A stretch of DNA of 64,000 nucleotides from Paraphysoderma sedebokerense (Eukaryota > Blastocladiomycota > Physodermatomycetes > Physodermatales > Physodermataceae): the NCBI GenBank assembly GCA_025602915.1, contig JAHLJZ010000049.1, positions 62,001-126,000 of the forward strand. The letters run 5' to 3'. Shown here piece by piece: positions 12,450 through 25,173 of the stretch (the stretch's first letter is position 1; the number at the start of each line of letters is the position of its first letter). The notes under the pieces are model-generated. The model was not told where the DNA came from, did no database searches, and saw nothing but the letters and a program-made list of their open reading frames with translations. The translations under genes were made by a program, and so were the position numbers.

Positions 12450-14512
12450 TTAAGAGAATGTTTTTCCAATACAGTCAACATGGAAGCCTGTATCCTTCAA
12501 TTTGCCGTGATCGAGAATCAATCTTCCATCGAAAATGAACGCTGGTTTGTTCATGTTTTTGTAGATAAGATCATAATCTAATTTTCTAAATTCGTCCCAT
12601 TCGGTACAAATGATGACGGCGTCAGCTCTATTAGTTGCTTCGATTGCGGAGTTGCAGATTGTGACGTGTCGTTTCACTAGAACCGAGTGAAAGATTAATA
12701 GATGCTACTTAGAAACCAGATGAAAAAGAATAGAAGGACGTGATACCTTCATCGCTGTTGTTCAAAAGACCCGGTTCAGTCAAATCAAATAGTATCTGTT
12801 GACGACTGACTTTAGGATCGTAGATGGCGAGTTGTGCTTTTTCTTGAATAAAGTACTTGGACAGCGCAATCGCGGCGGATTCCCTGAAAACAGTAGTAAG
12901 TCATAAGTCAGGGATAAACTTAAGTTAGTGGGTGAAGTTACCTTGTGTCGCCAGTATTCTTCTTAAACGCGAATCCCAGGATGGCTAATCGTTTGCCAGT
13001 AACAGTATTGAATAGAGTTCGGACGACTCGTTCAGCGAATCGCTGTTTCTGATATTCATTCATTACCACCACCTGTACAAAGGGTCAACTCACGGGTGAG
13101 GATAAGACAAAAATAAGGAATATTTCACAAACCTGACGCCAGTAGTCCGCAACCTGGGTCAAATGAAGTTGTTCACACAGATAGACAAGGTTCAGGATGT
13201 CTTTCTGGAAACAGCTTCCACCGAAACCTAGAGGTTACAGCTAAGAGTCAGATATCTGTGGAACTGCATTGCAACGTTGCCATAATAACATACCAACGCT
13301 AGCTTTCAAGAATTTGGGACCGATACGGCTGTCTTTACCGCAAGCGTATGCTACTTCGTCTACGTCGGCACCTGTGGCCTCACACAATGCGGATAAAGCA
13401 TTGATGCTAGAAATACGCTGAGCCAGTAAGGCATTGGCAGCCTGCAGCGATCACGATAAATTAGTTGTTCTGTAACCAAGGAAGCCCGTACAATAGATGC
13501 CGATACAAACCAATTTGGACAGCTCAGAACTCCACAAATTCATCGTAATGATCCTTTCGGTCGGAACCCATCTAGCATAGACGCTAGCCAATACTTGCTG
13601 AGCTCGCAACCCATCTTCAGTTTGCAAAGATCCAATCAAGACACGATCAGGATATAACAAGTCATTCACGGCTGTTCCTTCGGCCAAAAATTCAGGATTA
13701 GACAGAATGTCGAATCGAATGTCTCCATCAGAGTTGGCTTCCAAAATAGCTCGCATGCTTTCCGCTGTCTTGCATGGTACAGTTGACTTTTCAATTACAA
13801 TTTTGGACGAAGTTGCAACTTGGGCGATGCGTCGTGTTGCAGATTCAACGTATCTAGCCAATGTTGTCAAGATTCGTTAACATTGTTAATCTTTACACGG
13901 ATCGTTCAACTACCATCGCTAGTTGGAGGGAAAAAAAAACATACTTCAAATCAGCTGCTGCACCAGCGCCCATTCCACTCTTCTTCGTCGGAGTGTTGAC
14001 GCTCACGAAAATTAAGTCGGCTTCAATGATAGCTTTATCTACATCAGTGCTAAAGAACAAGTTCTTTCCCCTCCGTTGTTTAACAATTTCGTCCAATCCA
14101 GGTTCATAAATAGGTAACACATCAGAGTTCCAGGCATCGATTCGTTTTTGGTCGATATCAACGATGGTAACAATGATATCGGGGCATTTCAGAGCAATAA
14201 TGGCACAGGTCGGTCCACCTATTTCATGACGATGGGTGTGACAAAAGATGATCGATTGAACAAAGTATGACAAGTAACAAAATGACAAGTAACAAAAGAA
14301 GTAAGTTGTCAGTTAGGATAAATCCATGCTTAATCAAACACTCTTTTCCAACTCTGGCAGCACGTACTCGAACGCACAAGATCGAAGCGTGTGTGAACCA
14401 AAAATGCCATTCCGAGAGCAAGAATGAGATCAATGAATCGAATCAACATACCAACATAGCCAGCTCCAATGCAAGCGATCTTTAAACCTTTATCTTGCTC
14501 TTGTTGCAACAT
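12450..14512 (-). CDS. UGDH: UDP-glucose 6-dehydrogenase
   Basis: Oxidises UDP-glucose to UDP-glucuronate with two NAD+, supplying wall and capsule polysaccharides and UDP-xylose. At least seven exons join on the minus strand. The N-terminus has the Rossmann motif ACIGAGYVG and [15 protein letters not shown], then [12 protein letters not shown]. The middle has [35 protein letters not shown] and the ASVYARWVP loop. The catalytic segment is [18 protein letters not shown] with its nucleophilic Cys. The C-terminal UDP-binding domain includes [20 protein letters not shown] and [17 protein letters not shown], ending [12 protein letters not shown]. All expected catalytic residues are visible. The start [11 protein letters not shown] at 14512 fits family length and is followed at once by the Rossmann strand. 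Confidence 0.95.
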
Positions 14513-15299
14513 TATAGATATATATTTAGGTATCGGTTTTGATGGACAGAAATTAAATTAAGGAGAGAAGAAATAAATAATCGTAAGAATAAATAGATTG
14601 AGGGCGGGTTGAACACTGATTGTGAGCGTGAGATCGAAAGAAGATGGATCAGTAGAGGCAATGAGAGTGGGGTTGAATTCAGAATGATATGGTGAGAAAG
14701 TTCTCGGATAGGAAAGAGGAACTCTAAAGTCCGACGTTGCGAAATCACATGCACGGGTCACTTTTCTTACGACGGTTGACGCGTCTTACTCGGTTCCAAG
14801 GTTCCCTGATCTCTTCTGGACTCTGCTATGGTACATAATTGGAAACGTAAAGAGTAAATAGTGTGTAAATTTACCAGTTTTATGCATATGAATTCAAGAG
14901 TATTTATTGCAACCCATCAAGATTTAGAATACGTAGGAATGACTAACGATTAAGGAGTGTCATGATCTGCCCACAGGTAGCACTCATGCGGATATGCTCA
15001 CACAGGGATCGGCAATGATGACGTACCGTCGACCTCGACAACATTATAGAATTTCAGTTTGTTGCTATTTAGGAAACAGGGATATGAAGATCGTATTCCA
15101 TAGATGCAAGGGTTACGAATCTAGCCAGTTGATACCTATTACAGCCAACGCCAGTCGACTGTAGACATAAAAATTCAACTCAAAGAAGAGCAACGGATTC
15201 TGCATTTAATGCTAATGGTATGCTACATTTTAACTAATCAAAAGGAAGAACACAAAAGACTATACAAATTGAAGTTCGCAATTCACAAACTCATGTCAA
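14513..15299. other. UGDH promoter and trehalase 3' flank
   Basis: About 790 bp between two minus-strand genes. The part next to 14512 is A/G-rich on the plus strand, so the UGDH upstream region carries long pyrimidine tracts on its sense strand. The overlapping frames at 14512-14761 are by-products of this bias. Nothing else recognised. Confidence 0.4.
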
Positions 15300-18212
15300 T
15301 CAAAATCTCCATCCAAAAACTTTTCCAGGCTCACCCAATGCCCCTAATTTTCTTTTCTCAGCCCAACTGAGATAGGTCAATCCGACTTGATAGCTACTGT
15401 TGACCCAACCGAATCCTTCTCGGGGGATAAACTTGAAATCTACACCTACGTTGCCATATTCTACTTCTAGTAAATGTGACAGATTGACGACGTCAAATTT
15501 CTCGGGAACGACACCGTTAAAGTCGACAAAAGATTTTGTTATCCTAAATCGAAAGAGTTTGGTTAAACGTTGACCTGTCGTGACAAGGACAATAGTACAA
15601 GGGGAGAAGGGACATACGTGTACAACCACCTATACGCTAATCGCTTAGCGACATCCAGTCTTCCGTATTTTTCAAATCCTCGCCAAGCCCTGCAAAACGA
15701 TTTTGAGGTTAAACTGAGCCCATAGAACTTAACAAAATGAAGCGAATAAAACTGAGGTATGCGTATACGTACATCATTTGGTGAGGAGCCCACCCATACG
15801 GATAATCCCACTGTCGATTGGGTCTATCTAGACCAATTCTACCACGGGATTCTTCTGTTCCACAGACCAACCCGCCTACCACTTCGAACTTTGGCAATCC
15901 TTTCTCGCTAATAGAGCCAAACAAAATGCGTTTGTCAATAATAATGTTTTTAAAGGAGAAGTTCCATGAAAATAAGATCACATACATGACAATTTTGACT
16001 TGTTCCTCCGTGGCGGCTCCCGCCCAAAGCATCCACAATGCTGTCACACTTTCGTACACACTCTTTTCGCTTTTTCTGCAATCCCAATCAAACCATAACC
16101 CATCCTCTTCACTCCACATCAACTCATTCATTTTATCTTTCCTTTGTTGAGCCCTCTCCCTCCACATATCCGGTGTTTCCCAGTGACATTTTGTGTTCAC
16201 GGTAAGCGGAACTGGAATGTTAGTATCGGGAGAAGGTGTGTACAAGCATGGAGCTATCTCAGATATCAAAGGACGGCTTAAATTCGGTGACGAAAGTAGC
16301 GACGCAAACGGGGATGAAGGAAGCCAATCGTCCGGGACTTCTAATCTACCGTCAAACTCACGTTCGATAACATCAGCGATATCAATTTCGTATTTGTATA
16401 GTAGGGCATTCAAATCGACGGTGGCAAGATCTGCGCATTTCTTTTCAAGACGGTATGTGGTATCATGACCCGATTCACGAACCGCGCGATCGTGGATGAA
16501 GTATCGGTCAAGTTCGGGCTCGAGAATAGTCTGTTCGTTGTAAGCTTTCTCAAATTCGGGAACAGACATGTTATGTTTCTCCGCATATGGAAGAAGTATA
16601 TGAAAAAAGTGCGTATGTTCCGTCTCCGGTGGCATTCCTGAAATCGTTGTTTAGTGAGTTGCTCTTATAATTCATAAAAGCGAATACATGATAAGGTGAA
16701 CTTACCGATCCCTGTAGGGTGATAAACAGACAGACCAGTTTTGGGGTCGTACCTCGGCAAACTCATCCACACAGTATAATACTCCTTAACTGCATATAGG
16801 ATAGCGGTCCGTAGCCACTCCTGATTCACTAAGTGTTCTTCTGCAGTTGAATATGGCAGTTTAAAGTACACACTCAGCGCCATATCAGTCAGAAACGGTG
16901 GCTGAGATCTAGTAAGATAATAACTCCGGTTTGCATTCAAAATCTTCCCGTAGTGATGAATTTCGTACATGAAGTTGTCGACCATGTATTTCCCCATTTC
17001 AACTCGATTGTCGGCCAAGAGTCCAAGAGTTTCAAAGTAACTGTCCCAACCATACATCTCATTGAATCGACCACCGGGTACAATAAAAGGGATACCCATC
17101 CACATTTGACTTGGATTATTCGGAGGTACAACAGGGTCTCTGATTTTCTGTAAACCCAGTGAAAGAATACCGGGGTGCTCATTTAATGATTTTACGTAAA
17201 GCGGTGTAATATCCTTTGGTAGGCGAACAACTTCAAGGTCAAGGTGAGGTTTGGCGACGGCAACTGAAGTAAAGTATTCGTAAGCGATATCGTCGTCATG
17301 AGGAATATAGATCCGCGGTTTTCGGTCATTTGTACGGTTTTTTGGATCGTTACAAATAATTTCTAAACCATCGGCATCAATTTTCCTAGTCAACCCCAAC
17401 CAAAAGCTATGTCTAATCATTCGGCTCAATCGATCAACCGGATGCTCGTTCAATCGATTCTCATCAATCACGATATGTTTTCGATTGTAGTCTTTAGCAA
17501 GAGCAATCTCTTGTAAAAGATTAGACAACATATACGTCCCCCGAATATCGTACTTTCGATAACCTTGACTGTCAGCAGATCCAAGTTTGAGTACTTTAGG
17601 TCCCATATCTTTGATTGTAATTTGAAAATCTCCGTCGGTGTCTTCTTGGGATAGAATAATCCGTTCCGTTTCTTCCACATCGATGAGAAACCGACGAGGT
17701 TGACGGCGCTTTTCATCGTGCGACGCTCGACGGTGCCTCGGAGACGGTTGGCCTTCGGATTCAGGGTCACGCCGCAGCGTTCGCTGTGTCGACAAGTGAA
17801 AGTTAAAGAGTGAGCATCCCCGAAACGTAGCCACTTCAAAAACACAAAAGAGCACAGAAAGGCACAAATGGCACGGCCAATTGTAGTTTTATCATGAAAC
17901 GATGTGTATCACAATATTTTGTGCTTATTTTTCACAGAAAAGAAAGGAGGTCTAAGGTACTGAACATTGCCGCCGAGTGGAAAATGACGAAATGACTGAA
18001 TTGAACGACAACATGTTACAATTCGAGTCGTATTTAATCAACATACCGATTTAGCTATAGTATAAGTTCTAACTCTCTGCACAGACGAAGTTCCATGAGC
18101 TATTGAATGGTCTGGGTCATGAGTCTGGGCATCAAAATGGACAGAAGGGGTGGCGGAAGATGAGGACGTCACGGACGGATCCTTTATGGGTTGCGGATGC
18201 TGGTTGAGCATT
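15300..18212 (-). CDS. NTH1: Neutral trehalase (cytosolic, GH37)
   Basis: Hydrolyses cytosolic trehalose to two glucose. The start at 18212 (MLNQHPQPIKDPSV) opens a Ser/Thr-rich regulatory exon that splices to a basic region (RHRRAS, KRRQPRR). RRAS is a PKA-type site like those that recruit 14-3-3 in yeast Nth1. It is followed by an EF-hand-like calcium loop, EDTDGDFQITIKD. The GH37 catalytic domain starts at KYDIRGTYMLSNLLQE. Trehalase signature 1 is PGGRFNEMYGWDSYFE and signature 2 is QWDYPYGWAPHQM. The C-terminus holds FKFIPREGFGWVNSSYQVGL. At least five exons, with small introns near 16650, 15970, 15760 and 15600. Length and domain order match fungal neutral trehalase rather than secreted acid trehalase; no signal peptide. 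Regulation by PKA and Ca2+ is inferred from the motifs. Confidence 0.95.
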
Positions 18213-18767
18213 CTGTGGATAGACTGGCTGGGAAACGAGGGAGAGATGCACTTGCTGTTTCCTCTTGAGGTGATACGACGAATGCAGTGAGATGTGTATC
18301 AGTTGTGTGGGTGTATGAGTATCGATAAGGAGGAGCGAGTTTTCTCGGATTGTCGGTGCGTGGCTGAATTGACTCTGCCCATTTCATCACTTTGGCTCTC
18401 ATCAAAAAGATTCCCTCTCGTTCTGATATCGACCCTGCCCGCTTCAAACCACACATATGTATTATGGAATCTGCTTTGTCGAATTTATCGGATTCTGGTT
18501 CTTGAAATATGCCATTAACTGTCCGACAACCGAATCCAAATTATGTGATTTTTTCTGCCCGTCAGGAACGAAATCTATATTAATTAGAGTAATATATAAT
18601 ATATCGGATATAGCATATTTGGTTTTAATTACCAAGGTAAAATGCCTGCTACAATATTAACTTATTGGGTACGAATCAACGCGAAATTGAAAGTTGGTTC
18701 CAACCTTCGTCTTCCTGGACTTCATTCCCGGAACTCATCATCAATTTACATCGAATTATAACATAAA
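18213..18767. promoter_or_regulatory. Divergent promoter region, NTH1 / DDI1
   Basis: 555 bp between the divergent start codons. A/T-rich blocks near 18575-18620 (ATATATAATATATCGGATAT) and 18745-18765 are candidate core promoter sites for DDI1. A family of overlapping short frames around 18184-18518 shows no family resemblance. Confidence 0.45.
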
Positions 18768-20398
18768 ATGAGACTATCATTTACGACAGAACAGGGAGAT
18801 TTCCACACTCTCGATGTCGCTCCCTCTCTCACCCTTAGTGACCTCGTTTCCCTCATCGAGGCGGACTCAAACATCCCTGCTGCCTCTCAACAGCTATACC
18901 ATAACGGCTCGCTCCTTTCTGATCTCTCTAAAACTCTTTCCGCCGCAAATATAAAAAATGATGATATGCTTCTCGTAAAAGCAAAATCAACTCCACAACC
19001 CGCTGCGGCGAGAACATCGGCCGCCTCCTCTTCTAGTGCTGCTGAGCGAGCGGAATTGCTACGTCAACAGATTCTTAATACTCCTGCATTGTTGAATCAG
19101 ATTCGGCAGACGAATCCGCAGTTAGTCGAAGCTGCTTTGAACAACCCGCAGCGGTTTGCACAGTTGGTGGAAATGGTATTGTAAATTCTATCGTCATTCG
19201 AGCATTTATTCACTCGTAACTCATTCCTACTTTTGTCTCAGGCTGAACGGCAAAGACAAATGGAGCAAGCTGAGATGGATTTACTGGCAGCCGATCCATT
19301 CGATATTGAAGCACAAAGACAAATCGAAGAAAGGATACGGTATAGTTTTAACATCGTAATTTCCCACTCATTTCTATTTCGTCAGTGCTTACATTCTTTA
19401 CTTCCGAACATTCTTTCCAGTCAAGAACAAATTGCCCAAAATTTTGAAACAGCATTAGAATATAATCCTGAAGCATTTGGTCGTGTGGTCATGTTATACA
19501 TCAACACTGAAGTCAACGGTAAAAAAGTAAAAGCGTTCGTCGATTCTGGTGCCCAGGCAACCATCATGTCTCCATCTCTAGCCGATGAATGCGGATTGAC
19601 ACATTTAATCGATAAACGATTCGCAGGTGTAGCGCATGGAGTTGGGACTGCCAAGATTTTGGGAAGAATTCATGCCGCTCAAATGAAAATTGGGAATTTG
19701 TTCTTGATGTGTAGTTTTACGGTGATGGAAGGGAAAGGTGTAGATTTGTTGTTTGGATTGGATATGTTGAAAAGACATCAAGCTTGTATTGATTTAAGGA
19801 AAAATGTGTTGACGATTCAGAAAACTGGTATGCTCGTAATTCCCTTCTTTTCAGTTCCAATTCCAATATTTCGGTTTTATCCCTCAATCCCTGTTTTCGC
19901 GTCTTTCTCGTATCGCTACCTGACATTAACCGACCCAAATTCACTCATTCATCTCAATTTCAATCCTTCTACATGTTTATCACAGACATCCCCTTCCTAG
20001 CGGAACACGAACTCCCCGACAAAGCCAAACTCTTTGAAGCCGGTGACCCTGAGCAATCCTCCACTTCCGCAACCTCATCTTCCACCGCTTCCTCTTCCAC
20101 CACTTCAAAACCAGCTACACTCTCCGCCTCTTCTACCTCCACCGCTTCCGCCTCCGCATTAACAGCCCCGCCACCAATTATCAACCCCGGTTCTTCACTG
20201 CCCAAACCGTCCGAAAGAATAAACACCAGCACTACTTCTTCGTCTTCTGCTTCTGCTGCGGCGACAACGACATCGGGACTCAAAGAAGCGGATATACAAC
20301 AACTCATGTCTTTGGGTGTTTCTAGGGTAGAAGCTATCCAAGCGTTGCAAGCCGCCGGTGGAAACGTGGATGTAGCCGCCAACTTGTTATTTCAATAA
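18768..20398 (+). CDS. DDI1: DNA-damage inducible protein 1, ubiquitin receptor with aspartyl protease fold
   Basis: A shuttle and protease acting on heavily ubiquitinated proteins at the proteasome. Domain order is complete. A ubiquitin-like domain covers residues 1-73 ([17 protein letters not shown]...). A helical domain with [20 protein letters not shown] and RFAQLVEM follows (the Sti1/HDD-type helical region). The retropepsin-like protease domain has active site [12 protein letters not shown], with [20 protein letters not shown] and the downstream [13 protein letters not shown] Ser/Thr/Ala-rich linker leads to a C-terminal UBA domain ([20 protein letters not shown], then AANLLFQ). About four introns: near 19172-19242, 19340-19420, and 19828-19985 before [11 protein letters not shown]. 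The protease domain is a host gene shared by all eukaryotes, not a viral remnant. Confidence 0.95.
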
Positions 20399-20922
20399 AT
20401 GGTTCCCTTTTTTCTGTGGGTTTAGTATCTCTCTTTAAGCGGATCGTGTGAAAATGATAGGATTCATGTTGAGCATTGGTGTTAAAGTTTGTTAAGTAAG
20501 GTTTATAGAACGGCGGGTATTTTTGGGTCGGAATGGAGTAAAAAGATGAGAATGCATGGTGTACTAGATGATTTTTTACCGCCGTTGGTAAATAGATGAC
20601 ATTTCATTAACCCATTTCTTGGAAAATACATTGAATTGTAATTTTGATCCGTGCGGAAGTAGGACACTTGAAAGTCAATCCAAATAGAGTACAATTAACT
20701 GGGACGATTGTATCACAAAAAAAAAAAAAGAAAATGGCGAGATATCACTTAATATTTTTATTCACATCATCATTTTTCACCTTTATCAGGGTATAAAGAG
20801 ACCAATACATTCCGCTTGTGGGGTTTACAATGACCAACCTTGCCCGAATCGTAGGACAACAACGAAAGAAAAGCAGGTACTGATAACCAGTTTTTCAAAA
20901 CAATATAAAATCAGGTGAAATT
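20399..20922. other. Convergent 3' flanks of DDI1 and the WrbA-type gene
   Basis: About 520 bp, A/T-rich, with a 13-base A run at about 20718-20730. No gene seen. Confidence 0.35.
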
Positions 20923-22186
20923 TTAATTGTCGGCCAATTGCGACTTGCCGTTGACCAATTGGGCAGCATAAGTAGCGAAATGTTTGCCTTGGGTTTTACA
21001 TGCGGTCAATTCCATTTCACTAGGTTCACGTTTGGATGGACCACCAACAACTACAATAGAGTGTCAGAATCGATCAGGTTTATGGAGACAGGGCATAAAT
21101 CAAAAAGTTACCTGCAGATGCACCCCATGGGGAACCACCGTCTGTGGAAGTGAGAGGAAGAAAGAGTGAGAAATCGGCGACCATCCTACAATGTTTATGT
21201 ATAGTGCAAAAACAAAAGTTTGAAAACATACGCATTTCGCTGATGTCAGATATGCAGGGGTCCATGTATCCAAGAGGAACATAAAGCATTCCTAAAAAGA
21301 TGTTAAGTCTTTAATACGTAGACATGGTAATTATGCGCGAATAGATCAAAATCTTACCCATGTGAGCAAAGAAAGAAAGGCAAGAAAGGATAGTAGTTTC
21401 AATGCCACCATGTTGAGAGCCAGCCGTGCAGAAAGCGCCAGCCAATTTCCCATTCAATTGACCTCTATAGTATTCAAATAGATGTCAGTTTGTCAAAAAC
21501 AGTTTAACATTTCCTTCAGAGATGACAAATGATGCAATACGAACGTTGCCTAATTCAAAATGCAAAACGAGAAAGGTTAGCTAAACAGGATCTTCAATTG
21601 ACTATGTAGAGATCAACAATGCTACGCACCCATAATTGACCACAAGAGTCCAAGAAGGCTTTGAGTTGAGCAGGCATGTTACCAAAACGAGTAGGGACTC
21701 CGAAAATGACACCGTCACTGTAGGATATGAGGTGGTTACCATGCAGTCAAAGTACACCTAAGTTGCGCGTCTAGCCCAAATTCAAGAGACATACGCATTT
21801 GCCAACTCTGCTGCCGTAATGACAGGTACATCAGGAGGAGCAGGTGCACCCATTTTTGTCAATACTGTTTATCAATGATGAATTAGTGTTAGCAATTAAC
21901 AGACACTCGACTACAAGGAGAACCGCATAAGTAACCCACCTTCTTGAGGAAGAGTCTCTGCAACTCTATAGATTTCGCATTCAGCATGACCGGTTGCGTC
22001 GATACCTTCTTTAACAGCTTTGGCAAGTTTATAAATGTTGTGATACATGGAGTAACTAAAGTCATAGGGCATACATATAGCATTAGGTAATGTTGACCAC
22101 GGATCCAGATCGAGAATCTGTGGATTGTCCACGAAACTGTTGACAATCACTTACATGACGATATAGATGGTAGCCTTTTTTGCCAT
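20923..22186 (-). CDS. WrbA-type flavodoxin-like NAD(P)H:quinone reductase
   Basis: An FMN enzyme of the Pst2/Ycp4/Rfs1 and plant NQR family, reducing quinones by two electrons and protecting against oxidative stress at the plasma membrane. It is split into about nine small exons. Exon 1 is [10 protein letters not shown] and runs into [20 protein letters not shown], the phosphate-binding loop of the flavodoxin fold. Then come [53 protein letters not shown] with [29 protein letters not shown] and [11 protein letters not shown]. After a small [10 protein letters not shown] exon, the last exon holds [20 protein letters not shown] and ends [10 protein letters not shown]. The TRFGNM and GSQHGG motifs are diagnostic of the WrbA family. 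I chose the start because exon 1 ends in a good donor just after the first beta strand. Confidence 0.9.
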
Positions 22187-22444
22187 TGTTATTATGTGCT
22201 CTAAATCTGTAGACGGGGTAGTTTGTTTTTGAATTTGTTGAAGATCGGATTACTGGTGAGATTAGTGGTAGAACAATAGAAGAACATGGAAAGAAGAGAG
22301 ATCTATTAAAGAACGGGACACGTGATCCGATGAGTAACGGTACTATTGTATTTGTCATCGAACTGTCAGCAAACATTTCTGCCCAAAGAATACACACCAA
22401 CAGTTATATATATATAGATACGCCGTCGAACTTTTTTTGTGAAC
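22187..22444. promoter_or_regulatory. Divergent promoter, WrbA-type gene / small unknown gene
   Basis: 258 bp between the two genes. A TATA-like alternating run (TTATATATATATAGATA) lies at about 22404-22420, some 30 bp upstream of the candidate plus-strand ATG at 22445. Confidence 0.4.
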
Positions 22445-22958
22445 TATGGAAAAAAGAGAAGTGAAATACAAGATAAAGTTACTTCCTTCAACAAGGACGA
22501 TCACCAAGAAGTAATCGATTATGTTGAACTGGCTTTACGAGAGTTTCCAGATGCTGCATATATTCAATTTATCTTTCAGTTGGATGATAGCGACCGTATA
22601 ATCTCAGGTAAAAGAGAAATGTCTGTTGGTATGTAATTTCATTTTTTTTCTCTTAGGGAACTACTGGTTTCTAAATCATATTTCGCTAGTGGATGAACCG
22701 ACGACACACATCTTAACCCTGAAGAGAGACAGTTACAAATCAGTTGAGAATATGGTAGATCGATTATCCGAATGGCTTGATGAAATTTCTTGGATTTTGC
22801 CGGAACGGAGAGTCGAACTGTTCAGCGAGGCCCAGACTAGATTGAGAGAGTGGGTCCAACGAGCTGGTGGAATTGTACCATTAATAACGGAGGTAGAAGT
22901 TGAATCCCAGGGGAGTTATATCGCTGTTCGATGTCATCGCGGAACGTCAGTAGTTTGA
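22445..22958 (+). CDS. Hypothetical protein, small, spliced
   Basis: I do not recognise the family. Two coding blocks join through a clean intron (donor tctcag/gtaaaag, acceptor ctcttag/ggaac) to read QFIFQLDDSDRIISGNYWF and then LVDEPTTHILTLKRDSYKS and WLDEISWILPERRVELFSEA. The main frame has no upstream ATG. The ATG at 22445 (MEKRE) can be joined to DDHQEVIDYVELALREF by removing a 38-bp intron (gtgaaa...caacaag). That intron is short but would make a coherent protein of about 140 aa. The amphipathic character and lack of a signal peptide suggest a small cytosolic or nuclear protein. The gene model is tentative. Confidence 0.5.
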
Positions 22959-24847
22959 GTGACTGTCAACTGTGTATATCTATTTTTTGCAAATTGAAGT
23001 TTCAAACTGCAAATTCGATTTGCTATGGATTTATATTGCTCTGATGTCCCGCGTCGTAATCCAGATCGGAATCAATGCCTACAAACTTTATCCATTCCCT
23101 TCGTATGAAAACGTTGATATTCTGTTCCAGCTCTGAGCGTTCCTCGCAAATTAATGGCATTACTTTCCACAAGTTCATCTTAAGTACCGCTCAAATTCAC
23201 AGCAGATGTAGCTGGTGGACAAACTCATGCACATTTTATTCTGCAGGATTTAGAAGTCTACTAATATTTATCTGTAAAAGCGCCATTGGAATACTGCTGC
23301 TCGGCCACATCAGCTAACACTATTGTCCATTCTTGTCCATTCCATTCCTCGAACCCACTTTGCCTTTTCCTCAGCCTCCGCTAATCAAATCTTCGCACCC
23401 ATCCCAAGTTGTAAGATACTTTTATGGTCACCATATCCCTGCTATTGCCGTAGGCAAGAAAGGTAACAACATCAATGGTTCACCTGGAGTGAGCGGTTCT
23501 CGAGATTCAGTGTTGACTCGAGAGCAGCGCCCGCCTCTTCTATTGTTTCCTCGGCCTCAAACACACATTGTGAACTCTATTTCTTATGTGACTGCAGCAA
23601 GCCATCTAACATAAACCGAAATTAAAATTGAACTCTACAACCTCTTAATATATTCAAGACCATAACATAGAATCAGAGGTGGGGATATAGAGAATCATAT
23701 CAGCTCGATGAGCGTTAATCTTTCGTTTCAAATTGTTTTTACCAAAATCATACCTAATCATCAAAGAAAGTAGCTTTAAAAATAAACGTTCAGATTTTCT
23801 TTATACAGCCGAAAGTGAGTCTGTGCCGAATCAAAAATTATCAAGGTCCACTTCTACACTTTTACTTTATAAAGATTAGATTCTTAGTTGAATGTTCACT
23901 TTGCTTAATAACAATCCACATGGGAATGTAATTTACGCTTTGTTTCCACAGTGTACAAACTAATTGCACTACTCGAGGATAAACTATACACTGTCTATTT
24001 CGATTGAATTAATGGGGGAATCACGCTCAATGGATACCCATAGTATCGCTTCACAGCAATATGCTAAGACAGGTCAATGATCACAGATTCACACCTGCTG
24101 GCATGCCCCGAAGCAGCTCTGATTTGCGGTTTGCTGAATGATTGAGTTGAAATGGTTGTTTCGCAGCCATAAGTCGCGCTTGCTTAAAAATTTGCTTTTA
24201 CACATTCTGTATATACTGGTTGCAAACTCTCTGCATTATCGGGGTTGTTGCGGAATTTTCCCGACTCTTCTTGACGCCCATCTACAGCTGCCTGGTGCCA
24301 TACTGGTGCCATACACAAGTAACATATGACGCCCATACGCACAGCACACCACTACCGACGTGTTTGCCACTCGCATGAAACCATGTGAGTCTGCCGTGAG
24401 TCTCCGTAAGTTTACGAGACTTTAATTCTGGCCAGTGTGAACCGTCAGTGACTTTTGGATTTAGTTCAGGGCTTAAAATACATTTATTCTGGCCAGAAAC
24501 TCAGGAGTGTGGCGACGAGATGCTTTATTGTGATATGAAGATTGGATAGCCTTTGCTAAGTGTATGTGTCAGTGAGATGAGCTGATTTGCCACTGATTTG
24601 TCACGGGCTGTGATGCGAAACAAACAATTTTAAACATTTTGAGGGCAAAAGAACACTAAAAGAATCCCCACCATACACTCTCCATCCAAGGAGTGGCAAA
24701 TGAGTCACAGACACTGAAAGGGTCCATACTCCGTAAAGGTGCCAAGGGTGATCTGTCTTGAGTGTGGATGGGGTTGTGGAGTATTGAGTATTGAATCAGC
24801 AGAACAACAAAGTGTAGGAAGGGAACGATTCAATTCAGGGAGGAACA

Positions 24848-25020
24848 AGGGCGCGTGGCTCAGCATGCGGAGGTTGCGTGCGGGGCGCGTCGCGTGGGCG
24901 GCGAGGGAGACAGGTGGCTGAGGTGTGCGTGACTGTCACACGGCGGGCGTCGATGCCGGCTGCTGATTGGCCCGCTGGCTGGCCCGAGACACCCGTCCAC
25001 CGTGAATGCGCTTCGGCCTT
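24848..25020. promoter_or_regulatory. CpG-rich promoter island with inverted CCAAT box
   Basis: A sharp G+C and CpG-rich block in an A/T-rich setting, for example GGGGCGCGTCGCGTGGGCGG at about 24880-24899 and CACGGCGGGCGTCGATGCCGG. It contains CTGATTGGCCC, an inverted CCAAT box, at about 24961-24971. It lies 150-330 bp upstream of the RGS-domain gene. Confidence 0.45.
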
Positions 25021-25028
25021 GATTCTGG

Positions 25029-25133
25029 GTTATGCTGCATCGAGCACACACTACACATATACTAGCAGCATATAGCATACACTGGCACACCGCATACACA
25101 GAGCACACTGCACACACTGCACACTGCATACAT
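25029..25133. repeat. Degenerate GCACAC/GCATACAC microsatellite
   Basis: About 105 bp built of imperfect words such as GCATACAC, GCACACTG and TGCACACTGCACAC, between the CpG-rich block and the start of the RGS gene, probably in its 5' leader. Confidence 0.55.
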
Positions 25134-25173
25134 AGAACTCATCCCCCACAGTGCATGCCGCTCGTCCCCCTCA

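Larger units (their letters stand above)
22959..25173. other. 2.2-kb gene-free region ending in the RGS-gene promoter
   Basis: No frame here has convincing codon use or family resemblance; the longest (23333-23614, 93 codons) is Pro/Ser/His-rich and unsupported. The left two-thirds are A/T-rich. From about 24380 the composition shifts, with short repeated words (GTGAGTCT twice near 24387-24405; TCTGGCCAG at about 24428 and 24488). It then becomes CpG-rich between about 24848 and 25020. It may hold a long promoter, a non-coding RNA or simply spacer. Confidence 0.4.

Noticed and set aside
19500-19830. Retropepsin-like aspartyl protease segment, possibly viral
   Set aside because: It lies in frame between the ubiquitin-like and UBA domains of DDI1, a conserved host gene; no viral element is nearby.
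23333-23614. 93-codon frame in the gene-free region
   Set aside because: Low-complexity composition, no family resemblance, no splice context.
24384-24510. Short repeated words (GTGAGTCT, TCTGGCCAG), considered as a repeat array
   Set aside because: Too few and irregularly spaced to be a CRISPR-like or tandem array.
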